Below, in pieces: positions 30,778 through 41,434 of a stretch of 64,000 nt of DNA. The first letter of the stretch is position 1. Every line of letters starts with the position of its first letter. The notes below the pieces were generated by a model that had not been told where the DNA came from, searched no databases, and saw only the letters and a list, made by a program, of their open reading frames with translations. The translations under genes and the position numbers were made by a program. Source of the DNA: Scilla litardierei (Eukaryota > Streptophyta > Magnoliopsida > Asparagales > Asparagaceae). The stretch covers positions 800,473,610-800,537,609 of the forward strand of contig CM061142.1 in the NCBI GenBank assembly GCA_030789695.1, read 5' to 3'.

Positions 30778-32374
30778 TGTTAGATCCGGCCACTTGAGGC
30801 CTATTTTATTGTGTTTTGTGGTATTTTATTTTTGCAGGGGTATTGTGGTAATTAGACTTTTAGTTAGGATTATTATAAATAAGAGGGGAGGCTAGCCGGC
30901 CCTAGTATGTGAAAAATTGTGAGTGTTTTGATATTTGAGAGGAGAATGTTTCTCGATCTAGGGAGGGTGCGGACGTCCCCTATCAATCGGCGTCTTAGGA
31001 GGACGATTATCCCCTTTAAGTGTAATCAATCTATCTTTATTTTCAGTTTATTGCGAAAAATTCCAGATTTGCCTTGGTTCCTATCATTTTGGTATCAGAG
31101 CAACGATCTATGACGGATTGGAGGAGATCCATGCAGGAAAGGTTGGAGATCGTCATGCAAGTATGCTTACAGTTGCAGCAATCATATCAAAAACACAAAC
31201 AAGATCTGAAGGAGTTCGTGGCACTTTCCAAGAGGATCGATTCAAATCTAGATGAAACCCAGAACTAACAGCGGCAGAAATTTCAGATCTGGATGCGGCG
31301 GAAACTCTAGATCTGGAGGCGGCGAAAATTTCAGATCTGAGCGAAAGCCCTAATTTTGGGCTAAAGGCGTCAACTATGGACGAGAAAGAGAAAAAAGTCG
31401 ACAGCTTTGACGCGGATCTGAAGAAGGAGAAGAGCCGCACCGCAGTTCGGGAGAAGTTGAAGGAAAATGGCGCAGATCTGAAAGAGTTCTTGGCGCTTTC
31501 CAAGATAATCGATTTAGATCTGGATAAAAACGCAGATCCAACAATGGCGGAGAGTTCAGATCTGATAAAAAACCAGGTCTAGGGCAAAAGACGACGTTTT
31601 CGGTGGCGAAACAGTGAATGGCGGCGTTTTCGGTAGCAAATTAGAGGGGGCGTCCCTCCCGGGCATTCCCGAGGGGCTGCTGCCCCTCCAGAAGGGGCGC
31701 CAGCCCCTCCCGAGGCCCCATAGGGGGCTGCCACCCCAACTGCTGGGGCACCGGCCCCTCCCGGGGCCCCCAGGGGGCTGCCGCCTCTCCAGAAAGGGGC
31801 CCGGCCCTTCCAGGGCCCCCTTTGGGGCGACTGTACCTTCAACAGCAACGACGGGGCCCTCCGAGGCGCCAGACAGCGAGATTTTGTTGTTTCTGGCCTA
31901 AAACAACGTGCGACAGAGCCCTTCCAGCAGCGTGGCAACGACGACGACCCTCCAGAGTATCTGTGAGAGCCCGACGACGCACTTTGGGCCCCACCTTGGC
32001 CTGACGAGATTTTTCAATGCGTCATTGAAAGCGGTGGAGACCAATCTCATCCCTTTGACCCGGGAGGAAGTATGTAATCAGAGCTTGAAACGGAAGCACC
32101 ACACACCTCATGCACCACCTTGAGGACAATGTAGATTTTTGGGGACGGAGTAATGTTAGATCCGACCACTTGAGGCCATTTTATTGTGTTTTGTGTTATT
32201 TTATTATTGTAGGGGATTGTGGTAATTAGACTTTAGTTAGAATTATTATAAATAAGAGGTGATGCTAGCTGGCCCTAGTATGCAGAAAATTGTGAGTGTT
32301 TTGATATTTGAGAGGAGAATGTTTCTCGATCTAGGGAGGGTGCAGACGTCCCTTGTCAATCGGCGTCTTAAGAG
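30778..32374 (+). mobile_element. Small deleted LTR element (Gypsy-type 3' end), 3' LTR broken
   Basis: The 5' LTR is 30778-31086 (309 bp, TGTTAGATCC to CCTATCA), followed by a tRNA-Met PBS TGGTATCAGAGC at 31090-31101. The internal part is only about 1.07 kb. The 3' LTR begins at 32154 and is cut at 32374 by a hAT-like end after about 220 bp. The internal region encodes a short coiled-coil Gag-like start (MTDWRRSMQERLEIV, 31110), a duplicated block and a GC-rich hairpin stretch (31650-31870). The bases before the 3' LTR (CACCTTGAGGACAATGTAG) resemble the end of chromovirus Pol regions, so this looks like an internally deleted Gypsy element. Confidence 0.78.
31204..31535 (+). repeat. Internal duplication in the small LTR element
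   Basis: The segment at about 31204-31262 recurs at about 31472-31530 with changes. In translation DLKEFVALSKRIDSNLD is repeated as DLKEFLALSKIIDLDLD. The stretch between has several GATCTG-containing variants. Confidence 0.7.
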
Positions 32375-32440
32375 CAGGGGCGGACGCACGTTGGGGGTGG
32401 GGGGCCCGCCCCCCCATTTTACAAAAATTACATTCATACA
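32375..32440. mobile_element. Probable hAT-type terminus inside the 3' LTR
   Basis: CAGGGGCGGACGCACG interrupts the 3' LTR of the 30778 element directly after CTTAAGAG. CAGGGGCGGA is a common start of plant hAT ends. The other end and the 8-bp duplication are not seen in the window, so the size is unknown. Confidence 0.5.
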
Positions 32441-32504
32441 TATGTGGCAGCACATCCGTAATTTAAGGCTAAGTAATTAAAATTCATCACAAATAACATG
32501 GTTG

Positions 32505-32605
32505 TGCCTTTGGCTTGGTGGTTGAGCGCCTCATCCTCAATAATGTGGTCGCGAGTTCAATTCTGGGAGGGATATTGTCTAATAACTTTTAATATTTTTA
32601 GGTAG
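32505..32605 (+). repeat. tRNA-related SINE-like unit
   Basis: It contains an A-box-like TGGCTTGGTGGTTGAGC and, about 35 bp on, a B-box-like GCGAGTTCAATTC, the spacing of a Pol III promoter in tRNA-derived SINEs. A T-rich stretch follows. It does not fold as a tRNA by eye. Confidence 0.5.
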
Positions 32606-32829
32606 AATAAGGGTTATTTGTAAGGAATGTGTCGAAATTGAGTTTGTCATTGCCTAAAATAATGCCCTTGTATTATGATGTCTGTTGTGAACGGTTAATT
32701 AACCGGGTTGGTTGAGATTCTGGGCTATCCTAGAGATATGCCCATATCTTTGTAAATCCATTTTGTATTCTCCCTTTTGCCTATAAATTCAGAGTTGGGG
32801 GCTCCTCCCCAAACAGTTGATTCATAACA

Positions 32830-32846
32830 CGTTATCAGCACGAGCA
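32830..32846 (+). other. Unusual PBS: internal tRNA-Ile-like complement
   Basis: CGTTATCAGCACGAG directly follows the LTR. Its complement resembles the anticodon arm of tRNA-Ile, not a tRNA 3' end. Copia elements that prime from a cut half-tRNA are known, with initiator tRNA in Drosophila copia. The tRNA-Ile assignment is mine, from memory of the tRNA sequence. Confidence 0.45.
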
Positions 32847-33159
32847 TCTAAATATTTTTTCTTTCCACAAAATTTTTTCCGTTCGTTGCGAAGGCGAAGG
32901 CGAGACGGGAGATCCACGAGCGCGGTGCAAGGCTTCCTCAATCGAGCGTTTTCATCCGCGTAGGGCTTCGCGCAACCGTCGCTATATCCGGAGGACGGAT
33001 ATAGAGGTAAACACACGAAAAACGATGTTTTTAATCATACGTATGATTGTCCCTCCCCTAGATCTCGCAAGATCGATATGGGGACTATTTGTCGCCTTGA
33101 AAACGACGGACCATTCATCCCAAAAATACAATTTTTAGGGTTATACCCTAGTTTTTGAC

Positions 33160-33865
33160 CCCCCCGACAGCTTGCCGCCGACCTCCCCCCGCCTGTAGCG
33201 AGGGGGGGCCCCTGCCCGTGCCGCCCGTAAGGGCGGCTCCCTCCGTCCGCTGCCCCCCCGCCTGTTGCGGCGGGGGGCGGTTTGGTTCCTCCGCCCGTGA
33301 GGGCGGCGCCCTTCGCCACCCCCGCCTGCAGCGGGGGGGGGGGGGGGGTATTCCCTCCGCCCGTATAGGGGGGCGCCCTGCCTGCCCTTCGCCCCCCGCC
33401 TGTAGCGGGGGGCGGCTATTACTTACCGCCCACAAAGGGCGGTCTCCGACCGCCCTTGCCCCTCCCGCGCCGCAGCGAGGGGGGGCTGCCCCCTGCAACC
33501 GCCCGCAAGGGCGGTTCCTTCGCCCCTCCCCCCCGCTTGCTGCAGGGGTGGCCGTCGGCGACCGCCCGCAGGGCGAGTCGCTGGTCCCCCGCCCTCCCGC
33601 CGCCGGATGTAAATGGGGGCGGCGGCGGCGGCTAACCCTAGCCGCCGCCGCCCCCCAAAGCCTATTGGGATTCTTCATAAGCCCATAAAAAATAATAATA
33701 ATAACTGCGGGCCGAAGCCCGCAGGCCAGTTAAATTTCAAAAAAAAGCTATTGCCTGCGGCCCGAAGCCCGCAGGCCGGCTGCGGGCTTCGGCCCGCAGG
33801 CCAGAGTAACTCACAAAAAAAAAGAAAAGCGCCTGCGGCCCGAAGCCTGCAGGCCGAAGTTCATA
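33160..33865 (+). repeat. GC-rich hairpin block in the Copia leader
   Basis: At 33160-33610 two hairpin types alternate: CCCCGCCTGTAGCGGGG-like and CCGCCCGTAAGGGCGG-like, about ten in all. At 33703-33865 a second type, CTGCGGGCCGAAGCCCGCAG, occurs about four times. There is no coding logic; long ORFs here are by-products of GC content. Confidence 0.85.
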
Positions 33866-34776
33866 TCAAAAAAAAAGGTTGGGGATGGGCAAAGGCTTCA
33901 AATAAGCCCTAAAAGAATTTTTGGGCCAAAAATCAATTTTAAAAGGGCATTTGAGGGCCAATAAATTCGTGAAAAATCACGGTAAATTATGGGGCGATTA
34001 CCTGGCATTCCAGGGCTTATTGGGGACATTTGGGGGATATTTGGGATGATTCAAAAGGAAAACCCATTTTCCTTCTTCAACGAAAATGTTTATTTGGGGC
34101 TCTTAATCAATTTGATTGATTAAACCCAATTTACTTTACAACCCATGCATCGTAATTTTTCTTTTACATGCTTTACATCTCTGGCAAATTATGTGGATAT
34201 TATATGCGTGGTTGTGCATCATATTTAAAACTTAATAGTTAGGAAGATCCTGCGACCGCTCTGCCGTTAGTCACCTAACCTAACGGTGTATGACGTTGCC
34301 AAGTGGTCCAATAATTATTAAGTGATTAAATATTTTTATCCTCATATGATTATAACTGCCTGCGATGTCTGTGAATGAAAATGTTGATGAGCACAATATT
34401 TCTGCATGAATTGCTAAATGTGGTTTTTGGATCGGCCGTTTAGTCCCACAGTTTATTTCCCGCAATTTTCTTTTATTTTTGAGAGAAATTGTAGTGAGGA
34501 CTTTATGTAAATGTCAAAGAAAGAAGACCAACTTCCATGGAGTCGGAGGCCACGCTTGAAGCTGGAGATCTCTTATGGGACCCACGGGGTTTCCAAAGTT
34601 GTATTTTCATTTTTAAAGCTGCAAATTTGTATAATTTGGACTGTGGACTTTTTGGACTATTTCTTGTGGGACTGGCCGATCCACACATTTAGCCTTTCGT
34701 TAAATATTGCCTCCGCATGAAAATGTTTTTCTCTGATTAATTATTAATTCATGCATGTTTGTGCTCTGCTAGATAA
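33866..34776 (+). other. Copia leader between hairpin block and gag
   Basis: About 900 bp without a gene. It shares recognisable patches with the leader of the 52831 element (for example GACCAACTTCCATGGAGTC against GAAACCAACTTGCTAGGAG, and GGGACCCACGGGGTTTCC against GGGGCCCACAGGGTTCCC). Confidence 0.55.
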
Positions 34777-35741
34777 ATGGCTAAAATTGCAAGCATTGAC
34801 TTCGAAGTGCTGGATGCATCAGGTAGAAACTATCTAAGCTGGCATCTAGATGTAAAGTTTCACCTGCGGGCTAAGTCCATCATTACTGCTGTGACTGAAA
34901 AAGAAAATGTTAGCGACATAGAGAAGGCGCAAGCCATCATTTATATTCGCCGCCACGTGGACAAGACCTTAAAGGCTGAGTACCTTACGGTCGAAGATCC
35001 ACTTGAGCTATGGACCGCCCTTGAGGATAGGTATAAACATCAGAAAGATGTTATACTCCCAAGGGCGAGATACGAGTGGGAGAACCTGAGACTACATGAC
35101 TTTAAGTCCATTGCTGAGTACAACTCAACACTTTTTAGCATCACCTCACGCCTGAAGTTGTGCGGTGAAAAAGTCTCAGAAGATCGCATGCTGGAAAAGA
35201 CGTATACGTCTTTCCATGAAAAGGATGCGATACTCATGCAACAATACCGTGAACGTAAGTTCACCAAGTATTCAGAGCTGCTGTCCTGTTTGCTCATGGC
35301 CGAGCAAAACAGAGAGCTTCTCCTCGCCACTCACAAGATGCGCCCTCCCGGCACTGCCCCCTACCAGAAGCTCACTATGCCTCTTCCTCCAAAAAGAAGA
35401 GGGACAATAAAAGAAAAGAAAGACCACAGAAAGGGGGACAACAGAAAAGAGCCAATGGCCCACCACAACAGAGAAAGAATGAAGGGAAGCGCAAGTTCAC
35501 CTGGCGCAGAAATGATAATAAGAAAAATGATGATGCACCCCCACCCCAAGAGGGATTGTGAAGACTAGTGCCACATCTGTGGCATGAAAGGCCACTGGTC
35601 CAGAGTGTGCAGGACCCCAGTGCATCTCCAGGAGCTTTACAAACAAAGCAAGAAAAAGAATGCTGAATCAAACCTGGTGGCTGCGAACAATGCAGTCAAG
35701 TTCACAGCCAAAGACTTCGAGTCAGATGATATGCTTGATTA
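34777..35741 (+). pseudogene. Copia Gag with one in-frame TAG
   Basis: Starts with MAKIASIDFEVLDASG and reads through the UBN2-type gag domain (YLSWHLDVKFHL, LWTALEDRYKHQK, FHEKDAILMQQYRERKF) to a basic region. A TAG at 35566-35568 interrupts the frame. Six bases on, in the same frame, comes the CCHC knuckle CHICGMKGHWSRVC, and the ORF ends at about 35741 after FESDDMLD. The TAG between capsid and nucleocapsid parts is probably a mutation. It sits one residue before the knuckle. Confidence 0.82.
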
Positions 35742-35866
35742 GCCTGTTTTCATTTATCTTAGCATTTTATTATGAACAATCTATTTTATGAGAGCTTTTA
35801 TGTAATTTAAATTCTGTTGAATAAAATTTAGTTTTTCTGAATGCAAATGTTTACTCATCTTTTTAG

Positions 35867-38511
35867 ATGGGATGCTCTCATGACTGCTTAGTAGACAACG
35901 CGTCGACACATACGATCCTTCAGCACAAATGCTATTTTCATAGCATTACTCCGTATAAGAGCCTTGTAAACACAATTTCAGGGCCATCGGACATAATTGA
36001 AGGTTCTGGGAATTCAACCTTGTTGCTCCCCAATGGAACAGAAATAATAATTAAAGATGCACTTTACTCTCCGAATTCCAAGAGAAACTTACTAAGTTTC
36101 AAAGATATCCGTCTTAACGGATTCCACTTGGAAACAGCAAATGTAAAAGAAAATGAAGTACTGTATGTAACGTCTCAAGCAAATGGAGTTAAAACCATAC
36201 TTGAACGTTTTGAGAGCCTCTCATCAGGCATCTACCATACAAAAATTCGGAGAGAGGAAGCAAACCTGACGGAGCACCTGAAGTGCCCGACATCGGCCAA
36301 ATTCTTACTTTGGCACGATAGACTTGGCCACTCCGGATCTGTGATGATGCACCACATTATATCACAAACCCACGTGCATAACCTGAAGAACCAGAAGATT
36401 CTTCAGAAGGGAGAATTCCCTTGTATACCCTGCTTTAAGGGAAAATTAATAACAAGGCCATCACCACTTAAAGTGGATGTCGAGTCTCCTAGCTTCCTTG
36501 AAAGAATACATGAAGACATATGTGGACCTATCCACCCCCTTAGTGGGCCCTTTCGGTACTTTATGGTACTGATTGATGCATCTTCGAAATACTCGTATGT
36601 GTGTCTACTTTTAACCCGCAACTTAGCTTTTCCAAAGCTTTTGGTACAAATAATAAAGTTGTGGGCGCATTTTCCAGCCAACCAAATTAAGAAAATACGT
36701 CTGGACAATGCGGGGGAATTTACCTCTCAGTCATTTCAAGAATATTGCCAGGCAACGGGAATTGAAATTGAACATCCAGTGCCGCATGTTCACACCCAGA
36801 ATGGGTTAGCTGAGTCGCTAATTAAAAGACTTCAATGGATCGCACGTCCATTGCTGATGAAATCCCAGTTGCCGGTGGATGCATGTGGACATGCAATCTT
36901 GCATGCTGCATCATTAATAAAAATAAGACCCTTAGGAGGTCAGAGTCTATCTCCAATGCAACTTGCATATGGAACGCCGCCGAACATCTCTCACTTGAGA
37001 ATCTTCGGCTGCGTAGTTTATATCCCCATTGCACCACCCCAGAGGACCAAGATGGGCCCTCAACGTCGCCTAGGTATCTATGTAGGGTATGACTCTCCCT
37101 CCATTATAAGATACCTAGAACCCCAAACGGGGGACGCTTTTAAGGCACGCCTTGCAGACTGCGACTTTGATGAGACGTATTTCCCCAAAATGGGCCTAGA
37201 CATTGAAAAGTCTAGCGCAAAGCAAATGTTAACGTGGGATACAAAAAGTCTGACCCACTACGATCCGGTAACAAAACAATGTGATGATGAGATCCGGAAG
37301 ATCTTGCACATCCAGGACACAGTCCATAGATTACCGGATTCGTTTACTGACAACCAGAAAATTGTCAGATCACACATCCCTGCTGCGAATACTTCAGCTA
37401 GGATTGACATCCCAAAGGATGGATGCAATCCACCAGCAGCAGAAGTGGCTGCACCTCAACAGAAAAGAGGCAGACCACCAGGCTCCAAGGATAAAAATCC
37501 AAGAAAAAGAAAAATATCCGGAGACCTTGGGACGATACCCACACAGAGAAACGAGCTCGTGTCTATACCCTCTCCCCTCCCGGAATCCACTGCAGAGGAA
37601 CTGCCGGGAGAAACTGAAATATCATTGAATTATGTACGTACAAGGGAAGTATTGGACAGAAAGAGTACAGTCATCGACGATGACTTCGCGTTTCACATTG
37701 CCATTCACGTCGCCAGAAGCGACGATGATTATGAACCACACTCCGTTGCTGAATGCAAACGTAGAGATGATTGGCCAACATGGAATTAGGCAATAGAAGC
37801 CGAGCTGGACTCGCTTCAGAAACGAAAAGTCTTTGGACAAATAGTCCAGACACCTACTGGTGTCAAACCTGTGGGATATAAATGGGTATTCGTCAGAAAA
37901 AGAAACGAAAATAATGAGATCGCACGCTACAAAGCTAGACTTGTAGCGCAGGGATTTTCCCAAAGACCGGGAATAGACTATGACGAAACATACTCACCGG
38001 TCATGGATGCGATCACTTTCAGATTCCTAATAAGCTTAACAGCAAAGGAAGGCTTAGATATGCAGCTAATGGATGTTGTGACTGTATATCTATACGGCAA
38101 TCTCGACAAGGAGATATACATGAAACTTCCTGATGGCTTTTCTATGCCTGCTGAACTGAAAGATAGACCTCGGAACGTCTATTCTGTTAAGCTACAAAGA
38201 TCATTGTATGGTCTCAAACAATCAGGAAGAATGTGGTATAACAGACTCAGTGAGTTCCTTGTTCAACAAGGATTCACAAACAATGAAGTCTGCCCTTGTA
38301 TCTTCGTAAGAACAAAGGGAAAAGGATTCGTAATAATTGCTGTCTACGTAGACGATCTGAATCTCATAGGATCTCCTGAAGAGATCACTGAGATATCTGT
38401 AAGACTAACAAAATAATTTGAAATGAAAGACCTAGGCAAAACGAAATTCTGCCTGGGCTTACAGATTGAACATCTAAAAGATGGAATCCTTCTACATCAG
38501 ACCACATACAT
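35867..38511 (+). pseudogene. Copia Pol, two in-frame stops, cut by the gap
   Basis: One frame throughout. The protease region reads CLVDNASTHTIL, with Asn where D-S/T-A is usual. The GAG-pre-integrase region has LLWHDRLGHSG and CIPCFKGK. Integrase has IHEDICGPI, LDNAGEFTSQ and HTQNGLAESLIKRL. RT has [20 protein letters not shown] and YVDDLNLIG (about 38349). Stops: TAG at 37787-37789, just before the RT domain, and TAA at 38414-38416, after the RT active site. The last readable residues are LQIEHLKDGILLHQTTY, then N. The enzyme would reverse-transcribe and integrate the element; this copy cannot. Confidence 0.87.
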
Positions 38512-39011
38512 NNNNNNNNNNNNNNNNNNNNNNNNNNNNNNNNNNNNNNNNNNNNNNNNNNNNNNNNNNNNNNNNNNNNNNNNNNNNNNNNNNNNNNNNN
38601 NNNNNNNNNNNNNNNNNNNNNNNNNNNNNNNNNNNNNNNNNNNNNNNNNNNNNNNNNNNNNNNNNNNNNNNNNNNNNNNNNNNNNNNNNNNNNNNNNNNN
38701 NNNNNNNNNNNNNNNNNNNNNNNNNNNNNNNNNNNNNNNNNNNNNNNNNNNNNNNNNNNNNNNNNNNNNNNNNNNNNNNNNNNNNNNNNNNNNNNNNNNN
38801 NNNNNNNNNNNNNNNNNNNNNNNNNNNNNNNNNNNNNNNNNNNNNNNNNNNNNNNNNNNNNNNNNNNNNNNNNNNNNNNNNNNNNNNNNNNNNNNNNNNN
38901 NNNNNNNNNNNNNNNNNNNNNNNNNNNNNNNNNNNNNNNNNNNNNNNNNNNNNNNNNNNNNNNNNNNNNNNNNNNNNNNNNNNNNNNNNNNNNNNNNNNN
39001 NNNNNNNNNNN
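38512..39011. other. Assembly gap of exactly 500 N
   Basis: The run is exactly 500 bases. The Copia Pol frame ends at its left edge and an unrelated repeat starts at its right edge. A round size is typical of scaffold joins of unknown length, so adjacency across it is unproven. Confidence 0.98.
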
Positions 39012-41030
39012 GGGGGCTAAGAAAACATAATGGGGATCCCCCTCGAATGGTGGCTACAAAACCCTTAAATACTCCCCCAAAACCCGAGCAAGAAACCCTA
39101 GAAAACCCCACAAATTCGTGCCCAAAAACAGCCCAAACCGCAACTTAAAATCTGGGCCCAGGCCGCACTCGGCCGAGTGGAATATGTGACCCGGCCGAGT
39201 GGAAATTCCAGCACTGCAGCATCAACTTGCAGAAATTCCCCAGATTTCATCTGACCTCCGATTTGCGTGTTCTTGGTGGCGTTGGAACCGTCATGAAGTC
39301 TACTATCCATAAAAAATATGAGAAAAATACTTTGATTGCTAGAATGATAGCAGATTTCAAAAGAGTGAGAGGCTGTCTGAAAATCTGGGCGCTGCGTGTC
39401 CTCGGCATCACTCGGCCGAGTGGCAAATGTCACTCGGCCGAGGGGCTTTTGGAACTCGGCCGAGTCGGAGCTCGTAGTCGACTGACGAATTACAGAGAGT
39501 TGGACATTTTGGCTTGCCGTCGTCTGGGTGCCACTCGGGCGGACGGAGTCTCCGCGCTCGGCCGAGTGGGCGTGCGATGCTCGGCCGAGTGCATGCTGAT
39601 ACATCTATGTTGCGTGTCCGATCTGGCCGGCCGAGCGGGGTCTCAATGCTCGGCCGAGTGACTCCTTCACTCGGCCGAGTGGCATGCTGAAAATGCCCAA
39701 TCTCCATCTTTTCGCTTCCTCGTCGCTCCTACGACGTTCTTTCTTCTTCCACTCGTCTTCCATAGCAGAATAACCCTCAACAGGGCCATGGTTGACACTC
39801 CGGAGTGGGTGCAAATCCTTTAAGCTCATTTTTGCTCCCGATCGCTCCATATTTCCTGAAATCTGACAAAAACAAGAAATAGTGAAAAGCATCGCAATAT
39901 TGTCGAATAATCTTGAAAACCGCAATATGAGCAATCGAAATGGCGTGAAAACATGCGGAAAAAGGTGTAAAATATGGAGTGATCAGAAACGCGGGCCCCG
40001 CCCGCTTTCTACAGGCGGGCGCCCGCATTTTTCACGCTGGCGACGCCCGTGGCTGCCTTGTTTGACCGGCCCGCAGCCTCCTTTGACTTGCGGGTTGCAG
40101 GTTGCACAACCCGCAAGCCCAATAAGCATATTTTCTTATAAAATGATGTATTTTGGGCATAACTTGGGCATCCAAGCTCCAAATTGAGTGAAAATAAGTT
40201 TTGGGGGCTTCTCCCCCAAATTCTAGAGGAGTTGGAGCAGCTGTAGGAGAAGTTTGGAGACGTTTTGGCATCGTTTTGGCTACATTTTGGGTGAAAACTC
40301 TCCACTTTTCTATGTTTTGTATTAGAGTTCGTATTAAAATTATGTTCTTATCAATAATATTTGTTGTTTTTGTTACCATGAGTGGCTGAAAATCATTTGA
40401 GTGTGTTGTACAGTAGCTAGTATTGATGGGTTTCATGTTTCATATCTTCATAGCACTTGTTTTAATCGAAAATGTTGAATACGTCGTTTTTCGCTTTCTT
40501 AATGAATTACGCCCTATCCGAAAGGAATCCGCTTAGGATGACATGCTGCGAGGCATCGTCTACATGCACAAACCCGTAGAGGGTCCCAAGGAAGGTGATG
40601 AACCACGAGGTTCATCTAGTTATACATTATTGTTTAGAAAAACGACCGATTCAACGTTAATGAAATTTTGCTAAAAAATCACCGTTCTTTTAAATTTAAA
40701 TCATCCGATCCCCATACATTGGCATGGATGAGGGACTGAGTCATCAATGAAGAATGATTACCATGAGACCCTACAACACTAACGAAAACACAACACGCAC
40801 ACATTTACCGTATTACTTTTTCACGTTATTTTTCGTACACTTTTTTACCTCAAATCAAAAATTCAACCAAAAATTCACCTTCAAAGTGTGGTTCATACTT
40901 CACTAAATCATTTTCAAATAAATTTCAGATTGTAAAATTTGTAGATTAGTTTGTCCCTGAGGAATACGACTCTGTACTCACCAGGTTTACTACTTGACCG
41001 ACTTCCTATACTTAGGAATTTAACTGCAAC
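39012..41030 (+). repeat. LTR-like block with CGGCCGAG palindrome array (Athila-type?)
   Basis: No coding sequence is recognised. It starts inside a repeat at the gap. A CTTAAATAC-containing stretch at 39064 could be a promoter. About ten copies of CACTCGGCCGAGTGG-like palindromes occur at 39160-39683. A GC-rich patch (39990-40120) and a T-rich stretch with a motif like those in Athila/Tat LTRs (about 40300-40400, ACCATGAGTGGCTGAAAATC) follow. At about 40955-41000 GTCCCTGAGGAATACGACTC resembles the end of such LTRs. The right limit and clade are inferred. Confidence 0.55.
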
Positions 41031-41434
41031 ATTTTGATCCAGTCAGCAAGCTCCTCCGCCATATCCTCAGTTGCCCCTGGATTTCTAGCCCCCACCTCCA
41101 TGGGTCAATTTCAGAACCTCAACCAGAGGCCTCCATGAATCTATCCCCCGTTCAGAAGTCTAGCTTGGAGATGTTGATTTAGAGTCACATTCGGACTCAA
41201 GGGCAGAAAAATGACTATTTCCAGAACTCGATTCAATAACTAGTGACGACGACGCAGCAACTTGCATCTACCATGCAACAGTTGGCATCAAGGCAAAAGT
41301 CATGGAGACTACCATAGCGCAGATGGCGCAACAGATTTTCCAATTATCCTAGGCACAATGAAAATTACCGGGGCAAATAGAAGAGAACCAACGAGGGCAT
41401 GTTAATGCGATCACATTGAGAAGCAGGAGGCAAT
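41031..41434 (+). other. Non-coding or decayed Athila-type 5' internal region
   Basis: About 400 bp with no long open frame. Broken Gag-like pieces rich in Gln, Thr and Met codons are visible near 41180-41350. A primer binding site is not clear. Confidence 0.4.

Larger units (their letters stand above)
32683..38511 (+). mobile_element. Ty1/Copia retrotransposon with a very short LTR, cut by the sequence gap
   Basis: The 5' LTR is 32683-32829 (147 bp, TGTTGTGAAC to CATAACA). Next come a leader with a GC-rich hairpin block, gag, and pol up to the RT/RNase H border, where the N run starts. No 3' LTR is seen after the gap. It is a relative of the element at 52831 (similar Gag, same leader landmarks, same LTR size class). 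Confidence 0.85.

Noticed and set aside
31090..31101. TGGTATCAGAGC as part of a tRNA gene
   Set aside because: It is a primer binding site next to an LTR; no cloverleaf around it.
32505..32605. A functional tRNA gene
   Set aside because: A and B boxes are present but stems do not pair; a SINE-like unit is the better reading.
33148..33688. Pro/Gly/Arg-rich open frames on both strands
   Set aside because: By-products of the GC-rich hairpin block; both strands open, no domain.
38423..39148. Long open frames across the N run
   Set aside because: They exist only because N is not read as a stop.
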